Shown here one piece after another: positions 1 through 6,169 of a stretch of DNA of 6,203 nt; positions within the stretch are counted from its first letter, which is position 1, and every line of letters starts with the position of its first letter. The position numbers and the translations under genes are program-made. The stretch spans positions 10,376 through 16,578 of the forward strand of contig JAHDFG010000018.1 of assembly GCA_020628265.1 (NCBI GenBank), written 5' to 3'. The stretch is from Pseudooctadecabacter sp. (GTDB taxonomy: Bacteria; Pseudomonadota; Alphaproteobacteria; Rhodobacterales; Rhodobacteraceae). The notes under the pieces were generated by a model that did no database searches, was not told where the DNA came from, and saw only the letters and a list, made by a program, of their open reading frames with translations.

Positions 1-195
1 AAGCACTTTCAAGACCGGCAACTGGCCCCCGCGCCCGACGCGATCACGTACCTGCAACGCCATCTGCCACGCTCGTTTGATGCCATACGCGATGCCGTAG
101 CAGTTCTGGACCGCGAAGCCCTTGCACAAGGCCGCCCCCTGACGCGCCCTTTCGTGCAAAGCACACTGGACTCCTCCGATCCAGATGCGCGATAG
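1..195 (+). CDS. hda: Hda/DnaA-like replication regulator, C-terminal fragment
   Basis: This is the last 64 codons of a gene that begins before the window; the frame is open from base 1 and ends at TAG (193-195). The visible protein reads like the end of the AAA+ domain of the DnaA/Hda family: a segment with LAPAPDAITYLQRHLPRS, then a helix with IRDAVAVLDREALAQGRPLT, then RPFVQSTL. This pattern (arginine/serine, an LD pair, then GRPLTRP) is typical of short DnaA homologues lacking the C-terminal DNA-binding domain, and the protein stops here without that domain. Known Hda proteins act with the DNA polymerase clamp to stimulate ATP hydrolysis by DnaA and so prevent re-initiation. The ATPase motifs and clamp-binding motif lie outside the window, so the assignment rests on the tail and on position upstream of ppk. 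A different DnaA-related ATPase is possible. Confidence 0.75.
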   Translation, partial: KHFQDRQLAPAPDAITYLQRHLPRSFDAIRDAVAVLDREALAQGRPLTRPFVQSTLDSSDPDAR

Positions 196-225
196 TGACA
201 CTTCTCCGTTACACTGAGATGTCAC
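195..225. repeat. 6-bp inverted repeat in the hda-ppk gap
   Basis: GTGACA (195-200) and TGTCAC (220-225) are perfect reverse complements separated by 19 bases, filling most of the 39-base gap between hda and ppk. There is no T-run after it, so it is a poor terminator. It could be a weak operator or chance; arms this short are not strong evidence. Confidence 0.25.
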
Positions 226-229
226 AAGG
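226..229 (+). promoter_or_regulatory. Ribosome binding site of ppk
   Basis: AAGG ends five bases before the ATG at 235, a suitable spacing. It is a modest Shine-Dalgarno match, but it supports this ATG as the start. The nearby ATG at 219 is in another frame. Confidence 0.55.
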
Positions 230-234
230 CGCTG

Positions 235-2403
235 ATGACGCAAGCAGATTTCCTGAAGGCCGACTTTCCGGCACCCGTCGCCATTGATGGCGACCTGTCG
301 GGGCCTGCCCGATATGTGAACCGTGAACTCAGCTGGCTGGGGTTCAACTGGCGCGTCGTCGAGGAGGCCGAGAACCCCCGCGTTCCGCTTCTGGAACGCC
401 TGCGCTTCCTGTCGATCTCGGCCACGAACCTTGATGAATTCTACACCGTGCGGGTCGCGGGCCTGCGGGAACTTGTGCATGAGGGCAACGCGACGCCGTC
501 GATGGACGGATTGACCCCCGCCGAACAGCTCAAGATGATCGACGAAAATGCGCGCAACTTGCTGGCGCGCCAGCAGAAGGTCCTTGCCGACCTGCGGGCC
601 GAGATGGAAGCCGAAGGGATCAAGATCCTGTCGCGTAACGATCTTACAGATGCGGACCGCGACCACCTGAAATCGATCTTCTTCGAACAGGTCTTCCCCG
701 TCCTGTCCCCCTTGGCCATCGACCCGGCGCACCCCTTTCCGTTCCTGCCGAATGAGGGGTTCGCCCTCGCATTGGAGCTGGAACGAAAGACCGACAAGCG
801 ATCCCTGCGGGCCCTGCTGCCCGTCCCCCAGCAGGTGGACCGCTATGTCCCCTGCCCCGAAGGCGACGGCCACAGGTTCCTGCCTTTGGAAGACCTGTTG
901 ATGGACAACCTCGACGGGCTGTTCCCGGGCTATGTCGTCAAAGGGTCCTGCGCCTTCCGCGTGTTGCGCGACAGCGATCTTGAGGTCGAGGACGAGGCCG
1001 AAGACCTTGTACGCGAGTTTGAGGTTGCGCTGAAGCGCCGCCGCCGCGGCGAAGTCGTCAGCATGCGCATATCCGCAGGCGCGCCGTCCAGTCTACGCAA
1101 ACTGATCATGGACGAATTGCACGTCACCGAAGACGAGGTCGTCGAGATCGACGGCGTGATCGGCATGGCAGACGTCAAGGAACTGGTGCTGGACGCGCGG
1201 CCTGACCTGCTGTGGCCCGCCTTCTCTCCACGCGTGCCGGAACGGGTTCAGGACCATGACGGGGATATGTTTGCGGCGATCCGTCAGAAGGACATGCTGC
1301 TGCACCACCCCTATGAGACCTTCGATATGGTCGTCCGCTTCCTCCGGCAGGCCGCGAACGATCCGCATGTCGTGGCCATCAAACAGACGCTCTATCGGAC
1401 GTCCAAGAACTCCCCCATCGTCGAAGCCCTGTGCGAGGCCGCCGAAGACGGCAAATCCGTCACCGCCTTGGTGGAACTCAAGGCCCGTTTTGACGAGGCC
1501 GCCAACATCCGCCAGTCCCGCCGTCTGGAACGGGCGGGCGCCCATGTGGTCTACGGGTTCTTGGACCTCAAAACACACGCGAAAATCTCGACCGTGGTGC
1601 GCCGCGAAGGCGACAAGCTGGTGACCTACACCCACTACGGAACCGGCAACTACCACCCGATCACCGCGCGTGTGTACACGGACCTGTCGTTCTTCACCTG
1701 TGACGCCGCATTGGGCCGCGATGCGACGAAGGTGTTCAATTACCTCAGCGGATATGTACAGCCGGACAACCTTGAAAACCTGTCCATTTCGCCCCTGACG
1801 TTGAAGCCGCAATTGCTGGCCATGATCGCCGCCGAGGCAGAGCACGCCCGCAACGGCAAACCGGCAGAAATCTGGGCCAAGATGAACAGCCTTGTCGAAG
1901 CGGACGTGATTGATGCGCTTTATGCGGCCTCTCAGGCCGGCGTGAAGATCAGCCTTGTGGTGCGCGGCATCTGCGGGCTGCGGCCCGGCATCGAGGGCCT
2001 GTCGGAAAACATCCGTGTGAAATCCATCGTGGGCCGGTTCCTTGAACATTCCCGCATCGTTTGTTTCGGCAATGGCAAGGGGCTGCCCGCCAAAAAGGCG
2101 CGTGTCTTCATCTCGTCCGCGGACTGGATGGGCCGCAACCTGAACCGCCGTGTCGAAACACTGGTTGAAGTCACCAACAACACCGTCAAAGCCCAGATCG
2201 TCAGCCAGATCATGGCCGCGAACCTTGCCGATGTGGCGCAAAGCTGGATCATGGGGCCCGACGGCACGTTTGAGCGGGCCGTGGTCGAGGAAGGCACATT
2301 TGCCTTCAACTGCCACCGGTTCTTTATGGAGAACCCGTCCTTGTCAGGACGCGGATCAGCAGGTGCGGCGGACGTGCCGAAACTGACCCATACGGAAGAC
2401 TGA
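235..2403 (+). CDS. ppk1: Polyphosphate kinase 1
   Basis: PPK1 reversibly transfers the terminal phosphate of ATP to growing inorganic polyphosphate chains. The protein has 722 residues, normal for the family. By family layout it has an N domain (about 15-120, with YVNRELSWLGFNWRVVEEA near the start), a head domain (about 121-334) and two phospholipase-D-like catalytic domains (about 335-515 and 516-700). The key residues are visible: the autophosphorylated histidine is H448 in LKTHAKI, the second catalytic histidine H605 in LEHSRI, and the phosphate-binding arginines R388 (LYRTS) and R418 (KARFDE). These four sit at a constant offset of 13 from E. coli R375, R405, H435 and H592 as I recall them, which supports an intact active site. 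The THYGTGNYH motif follows H448. The C-terminal 25 or so residues are small and polar and look dispensable. It lies 39 bases after hda and 63 before ppx, probably co-transcribed with at least one of them. Confidence 0.97.
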   Translation: MTQADFLKADFPAPVAIDGDLSGPARYVNRELSWLGFNWRVVEEAENPRVPLLERLRFLSISATNLDEFYTVRVAGLRELVHEGNATPSMDGLTPAEQLKMIDENARNLLARQQKVLADLRAEMEAEGIKILSRNDLTDADRDHLKSIFFEQVFPVLSPLAIDPAHPFPFLPNEGFALALELERKTDKRSLRALLPVPQQVDRYVPCPEGDGHRFLPLEDLLMDNLDGLFPGYVVKGSCAFRVLRDSDLEVEDEAEDLVREFEVALKRRRRGEVVSMRISAGAPSSLRKLIMDELHVTEDEVVEIDGVIGMADVKELVLDARPDLLWPAFSPRVPERVQDHDGDMFAAIRQKDMLLHHPYETFDMVVRFLRQAANDPHVVAIKQTLYRTSKNSPIVEALCEAAEDGKSVTALVELKARFDEAANIRQSRRLERAGAHVVYGFLDLKTHAKISTVVRREGDKLVTYTHYGTGNYHPITARVYTDLSFFTCDAALGRDATKVFNYLSGYVQPDNLENLSISPLTLKPQLLAMIAAEAEHARNGKPAEIWAKMNSLVEADVIDALYAASQAGVKISLVVRGICGLRPGIEGLSENIRVKSIVGRFLEHSRIVCFGNGKGLPAKKARVFISSADWMGRNLNRRVETLVEVTNNTVKAQIVSQIMAANLADVAQSWIMGPDGTFERAVVEEGTFAFNCHRFFMENPSLSGRGSAGAADVPKLTHTED

Positions 2404-2414
2404 CCGGCCGGTCA
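2401..2414. repeat. Perfect 14-bp palindrome on the ppk stop codon
   Basis: TGACCGGCCGGTCA is identical to its reverse complement, and its first three bases are the ppk stop codon TGA. As RNA it could fold as a 5-bp stem with a GGCC loop, but no T-run follows, so it is not a standard intrinsic terminator. As DNA it could be a dimer-binding site upstream of ppx. The symmetry is seen directly; any function is inferred. Confidence 0.5.
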
Positions 2415-2416
2415 CG

Positions 2417-2445
2417 TTGACACGGCGCTGTCTCAACCGCATTGT
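2417..2445 (+). promoter_or_regulatory. Possible sigma-70-type promoter for ppx
   Basis: A perfect -35 hexamer TTGACA (2417-2422) is followed after 17 bases by CATTGT (2440-2445), which matches only three of six -10 positions. Alphaproteobacterial housekeeping promoters often keep TTGAC and have weak -10 boxes. Transcription would start near 2452, giving a leader of about 15 bases before ppx that still contains the ribosome binding site. A single hexamer match can arise by chance. Confidence 0.3.
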
Positions 2446-2456
2446 CGAGCGGTCTC

Positions 2457-2463
2457 AGGGGGG
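2457..2463 (+). promoter_or_regulatory. Ribosome binding site of ppx
   Basis: AGGGGGG lies just before the ATG at 2467; its AGGGG core ends five bases from the start codon. It fixes the ppx start, and no alternative in-frame start codon is seen just upstream. Confidence 0.6.
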
Positions 2464-2466
2464 ATC

Positions 2467-4038
2467 ATGGACGGAAACAAGAGCACCAAGGATCAACCGG
2501 ATTGGGGACCGTTTGGACGCCCGTTGTTCAACGACCCCAAGGCGCGGGCCTTGTCCCGTGTGGGTGTCATTGACGTCGGATCAAACTCCGTCCGTTTGGT
2601 GATTTTCGACGGTGCTGCCCGCTCCCCGGCCTACTTCTACAACGAGAAGATCATGGCGGGCTTGGGCGCTGGCATGGCCGACACAGGCCGCCTCAACCCC
2701 GAAGGGCGTGTGCGCGCCCTGAACGCCATCCGCCGGTTCGTCGCTGTGGCGGACAGTCTGGGTATTGGGCCCCTGACCGCCGTTGCCACGGCTGCGGTGC
2801 GCGAGGCCGAAGACGGGGCCGATTTCCGCGCAGACGTCCTGCGCGAAACCGGCCTGAAAATCTGGGTGATCGACGGGCAGGAAGAGGCGCGTTTGTCCGC
2901 CCAAGGGGTCCTGCTGGGCTGGCCGGGCAGCTACGGTCTGGTCTGCGACATCGGTGGTTCGTCATTGGAGTTGGCCGATCTTGCCGAGGGACGCGTTGGC
3001 CGCCGTGTAACTTCGGCTTTGGGCCCGCTGAAACTGCGCGAAATTTCGAGCAAGAAGAAGCGGCAGGCCTACGTCAAGGACACGGTCAAAGACCTCTTTT
3101 CCCGAATGGGCGAGGAAACCGGCAAACGTCTGTTCCTTGTGGGCGGGTCCTGGCGGGCCATCGCGCGGATCGACATGGAACGTCGCGGCTACCCGCTGAC
3201 GGTTTTGCACGAATACCGCATGACACCAGGCCGTGTGATCAAAACACTGAAATACATTGAAGAATCCGATCTACAAGACCTGCGGGCGCGTTGCGGAATT
3301 TCAGACAGCCGGATGTCGCTGGTGCCTTACGCCGTGCGGGTATTGCGTGAGGTTGTGGGCCGCTTCAAACCGAAGGACATCGCGATTTCCAGCTACGGCA
3401 TCCGCGAGGGGCTACTGTATGAACAGATGCCGCAAATCCTGCGGGAACGGGACCCCCTGATCGAGGCCTGCCGCTTTGCCGAGGCCAAGGATGCCCGCCT
3501 GCCCGGCTTTGGCCGCACGCTTTACGACTTTGTCATGCCTCTGTTTCCACGGGCAAATTTCCAGCGCAAACGCCTGATCCGCGCGGCGTGCTTGCTGCAT
3601 GACGTCAGCTGGCGCGCGCATCCCGACTACCGACACGAAGTGGTGTTTGATAACGCCACCCGCGCCAACCTTGGTGGGTTGAAGCATTCCGAACGTGTGT
3701 TCCTTGGGACGGCCCTGCTGCACCGCTATTCGAACAAGCGCGAAGGGTCACGGTTTGAGGACCTGTTCCGCCTGCTCGACCCCAAAGAGCTGCAAATGGC
3801 CGAAGTGCTGGGCAGCGCCATGCGGCTTGGTGCGATGCTTTGGATCGACGCGGACGAACAACCCGGCAAGATGAAGTATTCCGCCAAGGCCGGCACGCTA
3901 GAGCTGACCCTCAAAGACGCCGCATCGCCGTTGTTCGGAGAGGTCGCACAAGCACGGTTCAACGCTCTCGCCGCTGCTTTGAATGCAACGGGCGAGGTCC
4001 GCATCAAAGGCGCGAGGCGCCCCAAAAAGACGGATTAA
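2467..4038 (+). CDS. ppx: Exopolyphosphatase, Ppx/GppA family
   Basis: Family members remove terminal phosphates from polyphosphate; some also convert pppGpp to ppGpp. The protein has 523 residues. A polar extension of about 30 residues precedes the ASKHA-fold phosphate loop VGVIDVGSNSVRLVIF (32-47, with D36, G38, S39, N40). The conserved acidic pair E139-E140 in GQEEARL should include the catalytic glutamate, and the second phosphate loop is CDIGGSSLEL (160-169, with D161, G163, G164, S165). The C-terminal half resembles the HD-like helical domain of long Ppx proteins, with H378-D379 in LLHDVSW; I do not see a complete set of HD metal ligands, so it is probably structural or substrate-binding. 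Position 63 bases after ppk supports a polyphosphate role over a purely GppA role, though both are possible. Its stop overlaps the convergent gene on the other strand by four bases. Confidence 0.93.
   Translation: MDGNKSTKDQPDWGPFGRPLFNDPKARALSRVGVIDVGSNSVRLVIFDGAARSPAYFYNEKIMAGLGAGMADTGRLNPEGRVRALNAIRRFVAVADSLGIGPLTAVATAAVREAEDGADFRADVLRETGLKIWVIDGQEEARLSAQGVLLGWPGSYGLVCDIGGSSLELADLAEGRVGRRVTSALGPLKLREISSKKKRQAYVKDTVKDLFSRMGEETGKRLFLVGGSWRAIARIDMERRGYPLTVLHEYRMTPGRVIKTLKYIEESDLQDLRARCGISDSRMSLVPYAVRVLREVVGRFKPKDIAISSYGIREGLLYEQMPQILRERDPLIEACRFAEAKDARLPGFGRTLYDFVMPLFPRANFQRKRLIRAACLLHDVSWRAHPDYRHEVVFDNATRANLGGLKHSERVFLGTALLHRYSNKREGSRFEDLFRLLDPKELQMAEVLGSAMRLGAMLWIDADEQPGKMKYSAKAGTLELTLKDAASPLFGEVAQARFNALAAALNATGEVRIKGARRPKKTD
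4009..4021 (-). terminator. Weak candidate terminator for the minus-strand operon
   Basis: On the minus strand GGCGC-CTC-GCGCC forms a 5-bp GC stem with a three-base loop, followed by TTTG, starting 13 bases after the TAA of the small secreted-protein gene. It lies inside the last codons of ppx. The T-tract is short, so termination may be weak or Rho-dependent. On the plus strand the same hairpin is followed by CCAAAAAG and would not terminate ppx. Confidence 0.25.
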
Positions 4039-4409
4039 AGATCGATGGGCGCGTTGTCCTGCGGCTCAAACGCTGGCGCATCAGGGCTGCGGCGGATGAT
4101 GATATCACCGTTGGGCAGGATTTCCGGCCGTTCGTAGTAGCGCACGGAATCCAGCGTCCGCAACAATTCCATCAGGGCCGGTCCCATTTCTGTGGCAAGC
4201 AACTCCAACGCGGGTTCCAATTCCTCGGCCATGCCCGAAAACTCTTCGATCGCGGGCTCCATCTCGGACATCAGGCCGCGGAACAACAGCTTCGCGCCCT
4301 CCTCCATCAGGGAGAACCCTTCTTCGATCTCACCGGTTTCAGGCGCCGCCTCTTGGGCAAGGGCGGGCATGGGCAGGGCCAGACAGGCAGCAATGACAAA
4401 ATGTTTCAT
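4035..4409 (-). CDS. Small acidic secreted protein of unknown function
   Basis: The protein has 124 residues. MKHFVIAACLALPMPALAQ is a typical Sec signal peptide, with likely cleavage after A18 (ALA|QE), giving an acidic periplasmic or secreted protein of about 106 residues. The mature part is a predicted helical region (about 27-86) with three related units, EMEPAI (49-54), ELEPAL (63-68) and EMGPAL (74-79), placing prolines at 52, 66 and 77. It is followed by a short basic/hydrophobic tail with LPNGDIIIRRS (98-108). No transmembrane segment, Walker motif or cysteine is seen in the mature chain. From memory, similar Rhodobacterales proteins carry the name 'AAA+ family ATPase', which this sequence does not support. 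The ATG is chosen because it starts the signal peptide; GGGGG one base upstream is too close to be a normal ribosome binding site. It lies 36 bases after the EEP gene and converges on ppx. Confidence 0.85.
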   Translation of the reverse strand: MKHFVIAACLALPMPALAQEAAPETGEIEEGFSLMEEGAKLLFRGLMSEMEPAIEEFSGMAEELEPALELLATEMGPALMELLRTLDSVRYYERPEILPNGDIIIRRSPDAPAFEPQDNAPIDL

Positions 4410-4445
4410 GCCCCCAATATAGGGACCCTGCGCCCGAACCCCAAA

Positions 4446-5447
4446 TCACAGATCAAGGGACAGCAGAACGGGATAGTGATCCGATGCCGTCAACAAGGCC
4501 GCACACATGTCTTTGTCATTGAAACAAACGGGATCATCAAACGGGTGCAGGATGGTCCATTTCGCCCCCATCTTCAGAACCGAATTCGACACCATGATGT
4601 AGTCAAGAAGGGCCGACAGGTATCGACCTTCGGGCGGTATCTTGAAGCGGGCCGTGACAGGCGTCGCCCCGATCCGTTGGGACAGGGCCATGCGGGCATG
4701 GGGGTCGAACAGCTGCTCGCCCTCTCCTTCGCCCAGCACGATCTCAACACCCGAACGGCCAAACAGCTTTTCGTATTCATCAAGGCCGGGACCATCGTTG
4801 AAATCGCCCATGACCACCAGATTGTCACCGGCCTCCAGATGGGCGGCGACGCGGCGGCGCAACCAGATACACTGGGCAAGCTGCTTCCGGCGGTTGGCGA
4901 TGGAAATCCGCATGACTTCGGCCTTGTTCCGCGCGCCATGGGGTGCTTTGGATTTGGCGTGAACCCCGATCATCCGGAACGTTGTGCCGGATGTGTGGGT
5001 CACTTCGATCTCAAGCGGCGGTTTCGACCAACGGATCGTTTCGGGCTGGGCGTCGACGTCCAGATCCATCTTCACGCTTTCATCAAAACGCGGCGCACCA
5101 TCCGTGCGCGGATCATGGGTGACGGTCAAAACGTCGGGATCATACAAAAACAGGATTTCCTGCTGGGTTTCATTCACGAACCCGATGACGGCCTTGCGGG
5201 CGCGCAAGTCAAACCGCGCTGCAAAGTTTTCCAAGGCCTTCACGCCGTCCCGTCGCGCATGGCTGTCCGGCCCTTCGACAACCATGATCCCGTCCGCGTC
5301 CATCTTCTGAAACACAATGCCCAAGGCCGCCGTCTGTTCGGCGCGGGTCACATCCCGACGGCCGGACCAGCCGCCGTCATCATAAAGCTGGCCCGCATCA
5401 TCAAACAGGTTCGAAAACCACTCGACATTGTAGGTGGCTATTTTCAC
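4446..5447 (-). CDS. Endonuclease/exonuclease/phosphatase (EEP) family protein
   Basis: The EEP (DNase I/exonuclease III-like) fold hydrolyses phosphodiesters or phosphomonoesters using a divalent metal. With the GTG start the protein has 333 residues. All core motifs are present in order: KIATYNVEWF (2-11, N7 and E9), the metal-ligand glutamate E58 in IMVVEGPD, GVHAKSK (161-167, H163), MGDFNDGPG (213-221, D215 and N217), LDYIMVS (281-287, D282) and ASDHYPV (321-327, D323 and H324). It should therefore be active. No signal peptide or membrane segment is visible, so it is probably cytoplasmic. The GTG (5445-5447) overlaps the TGA of the J-domain gene as GTGA, implying translational coupling, and puts the strand-forming KIATYN motif at the N-terminus as usual. 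An in-frame TTG at 5472-5474 would add nine basic residues and is less likely. The substrate (DNA, RNA, lipid or inositol phosphate) cannot be told from sequence. Confidence 0.88.
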   Translation of the reverse strand: MKIATYNVEWFSNLFDDAGQLYDDGGWSGRRDVTRAEQTAALGIVFQKMDADGIMVVEGPDSHARRDGVKALENFAARFDLRARKAVIGFVNETQQEILFLYDPDVLTVTHDPRTDGAPRFDESVKMDLDVDAQPETIRWSKPPLEIEVTHTSGTTFRMIGVHAKSKAPHGARNKAEVMRISIANRRKQLAQCIWLRRRVAAHLEAGDNLVVMGDFNDGPGLDEYEKLFGRSGVEIVLGEGEGEQLFDPHARMALSQRIGATPVTARFKIPPEGRYLSALLDYIMVSNSVLKMGAKWTILHPFDDPVCFNDKDMCAALLTASDHYPVLLSLDL

Positions 5448-6127
5448 GCGGCGCGCTCGTTGATTTCTTCCCAAGCGCGGTTGATCGCAATCATCCGCTT
5501 TTCGGCCATTTTGACTGCTTCTTCGGGAACGCCACGGGCAATCATGCGGTCGGGATGGGTTTCACGAACCAACTGCCGCCATGCCTTTCGGATGTCGTCC
5601 ATCGCAGCATCAGGGGTGACGCCCAACACGTCATAGGGATCGCGGGCTGCATCAGGCACGAACTGCGCCCGAAGCCGTTTGAACGCGACCTCATCAAGGC
5701 CCAAAATCTCGGCCACACGGTGCAGGAAGGTGTCCTCATTCGGGTGATAAACACCATCCGCCATCGCGATGTGAAACAGCCCCTCCATCAGATCACACAG
5801 GGGCGCCGCGACGTCGTCGCCATACATGGCTTTGATTTTGAACGCATAATCTTCAAACCCTGCCACGTCCTGACGGGCGAGGTTGAACAAACGGCCGGCA
5901 TTCTTTTCCTCGCCCGGTGGGATGTGGAACACCTCACGGAAGGCTGCGACCTCGTCCTTGGTGACCTGCCCGTCCGCCTTGGCCATCTTTGCACCCAGTG
6001 CAATCACGGCAATGGCAAAGGCCACGCTGCGTTCGGGCGGCGTGCGCAGCTTGGCGAAGACATCAGACAGGCTATCGCCGGATGTGAGGGACGCAAGCGC
6101 GTCGGTGATGCGGGACCAGATGGACAT
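5444..6127 (-). CDS. TerB and J-domain co-chaperone (DjlA/DjiA-like)
   Basis: J-domain proteins deliver clients to DnaK and stimulate its ATPase. The protein has 227 residues. A short N-terminal helix is followed by a TerB-like helical domain (about 33-157) with its duplicated acidic motif: AKADGQVTKDE (49-59, D52, E59) and AMADGVYHPNE (121-131, D124, E131). The C-terminal J domain (about 163-227) starts at DPYDVLGV and carries the essential HPD at 191-193, with the NRAWEEI helix after it. This TerB-J order matches DjlA, but the N-terminal membrane anchor of E. coli DjlA is missing, so the protein is probably soluble and cytoplasmic. The ATG at 6125-6127 is chosen over a TTG six bases upstream because TTAAGG is suitably spaced. 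Its stop overlaps the EEP start, and it follows the preceding gene by 31 bases. The TerB domain suggests a metal or stress link, but this is inference. Confidence 0.9.
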   Translation of the reverse strand: MSIWSRITDALASLTSGDSLSDVFAKLRTPPERSVAFAIAVIALGAKMAKADGQVTKDEVAAFREVFHIPPGEEKNAGRLFNLARQDVAGFEDYAFKIKAMYGDDVAAPLCDLMEGLFHIAMADGVYHPNEDTFLHRVAEILGLDEVAFKRLRAQFVPDAARDPYDVLGVTPDAAMDDIRKAWRQLVRETHPDRMIARGVPEEAVKMAEKRMIAINRAWEEINERAA

Positions 6128-6134
6128 GGGCAAA

Positions 6135-6140
6135 CCTTAA
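6135..6140 (-). promoter_or_regulatory. Ribosome binding site of the J-domain gene
   Basis: On the minus strand TTAAGG ends seven bases before the ATG at 6127. It decides the start in favour of this ATG over the in-frame TTG at 6133, which lies only one base after the motif. Confidence 0.55.
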
Positions 6141-6169
6141 CGGCTGCGTGCGGAAATGTCAGAGCCGTT
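6139..6169 (-). repeat. 7-bp inverted repeat spanning a stop codon and touching the next RBS
   Basis: AACGGCT (6139-6145) and AGCCGTT (6163-6169) are perfect reverse complements with a 17-base loop. In the minus-strand transcript the hairpin encloses the stop codon of the upstream gene (6159-6161) and its second arm overlaps the TTAAGG ribosome binding site by two bases. On the plus strand it is followed by TTTTT (6168-6172), but no plus-strand gene ends here. Confidence 0.4.

Noticed and set aside
1093..2316. A 407-codon open frame on the minus strand inside ppk1
   Set aside because: It lies fully opposite the catalytic half of PPK1, has His- and Asp-rich composition and no domain pattern or ribosome binding site context; it is a codon-bias shadow.
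4009..4023. Intrinsic terminator for ppx on the plus strand
   Set aside because: The hairpin lies before the ppx stop codon and is followed by C and A residues, not a T-run.
4383..4409. Lipobox-like I-A-A-C at residues 6-9 of the small secreted protein
   Set aside because: Only four or five residues precede the cysteine, too short for a lipoprotein hydrophobic core; the ALA|Q site at residue 18 fits a standard signal peptidase I cleavage.
4035..4409. The label 'AAA+ family ATPase' for the small protein
   Set aside because: It is only 124 residues long, is exported, and has no Walker A, Walker B or sensor motif.
5448..5474. Nine-residue N-terminal extension of the EEP protein from an in-frame TTG
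   Set aside because: TTG is a weak start, and the GTG at 5447 overlaps the upstream stop as GTGA and begins right at the conserved KIATYN strand.
3840..5636. A 598-codon open frame on the plus strand, antisense to three minus-strand genes
   Set aside because: It runs through ppx and then opposite the secreted-protein, EEP and J-domain genes, all with clear family motifs. Its translation is rich in Arg, His and Gln with no recognisable domain, as expected of a shadow frame in GC-rich DNA.
6128..6133. Two extra codons on the J-domain protein from a TTG start
   Set aside because: The ATG at 6127 is better placed relative to TTAAGG and is a stronger start codon.
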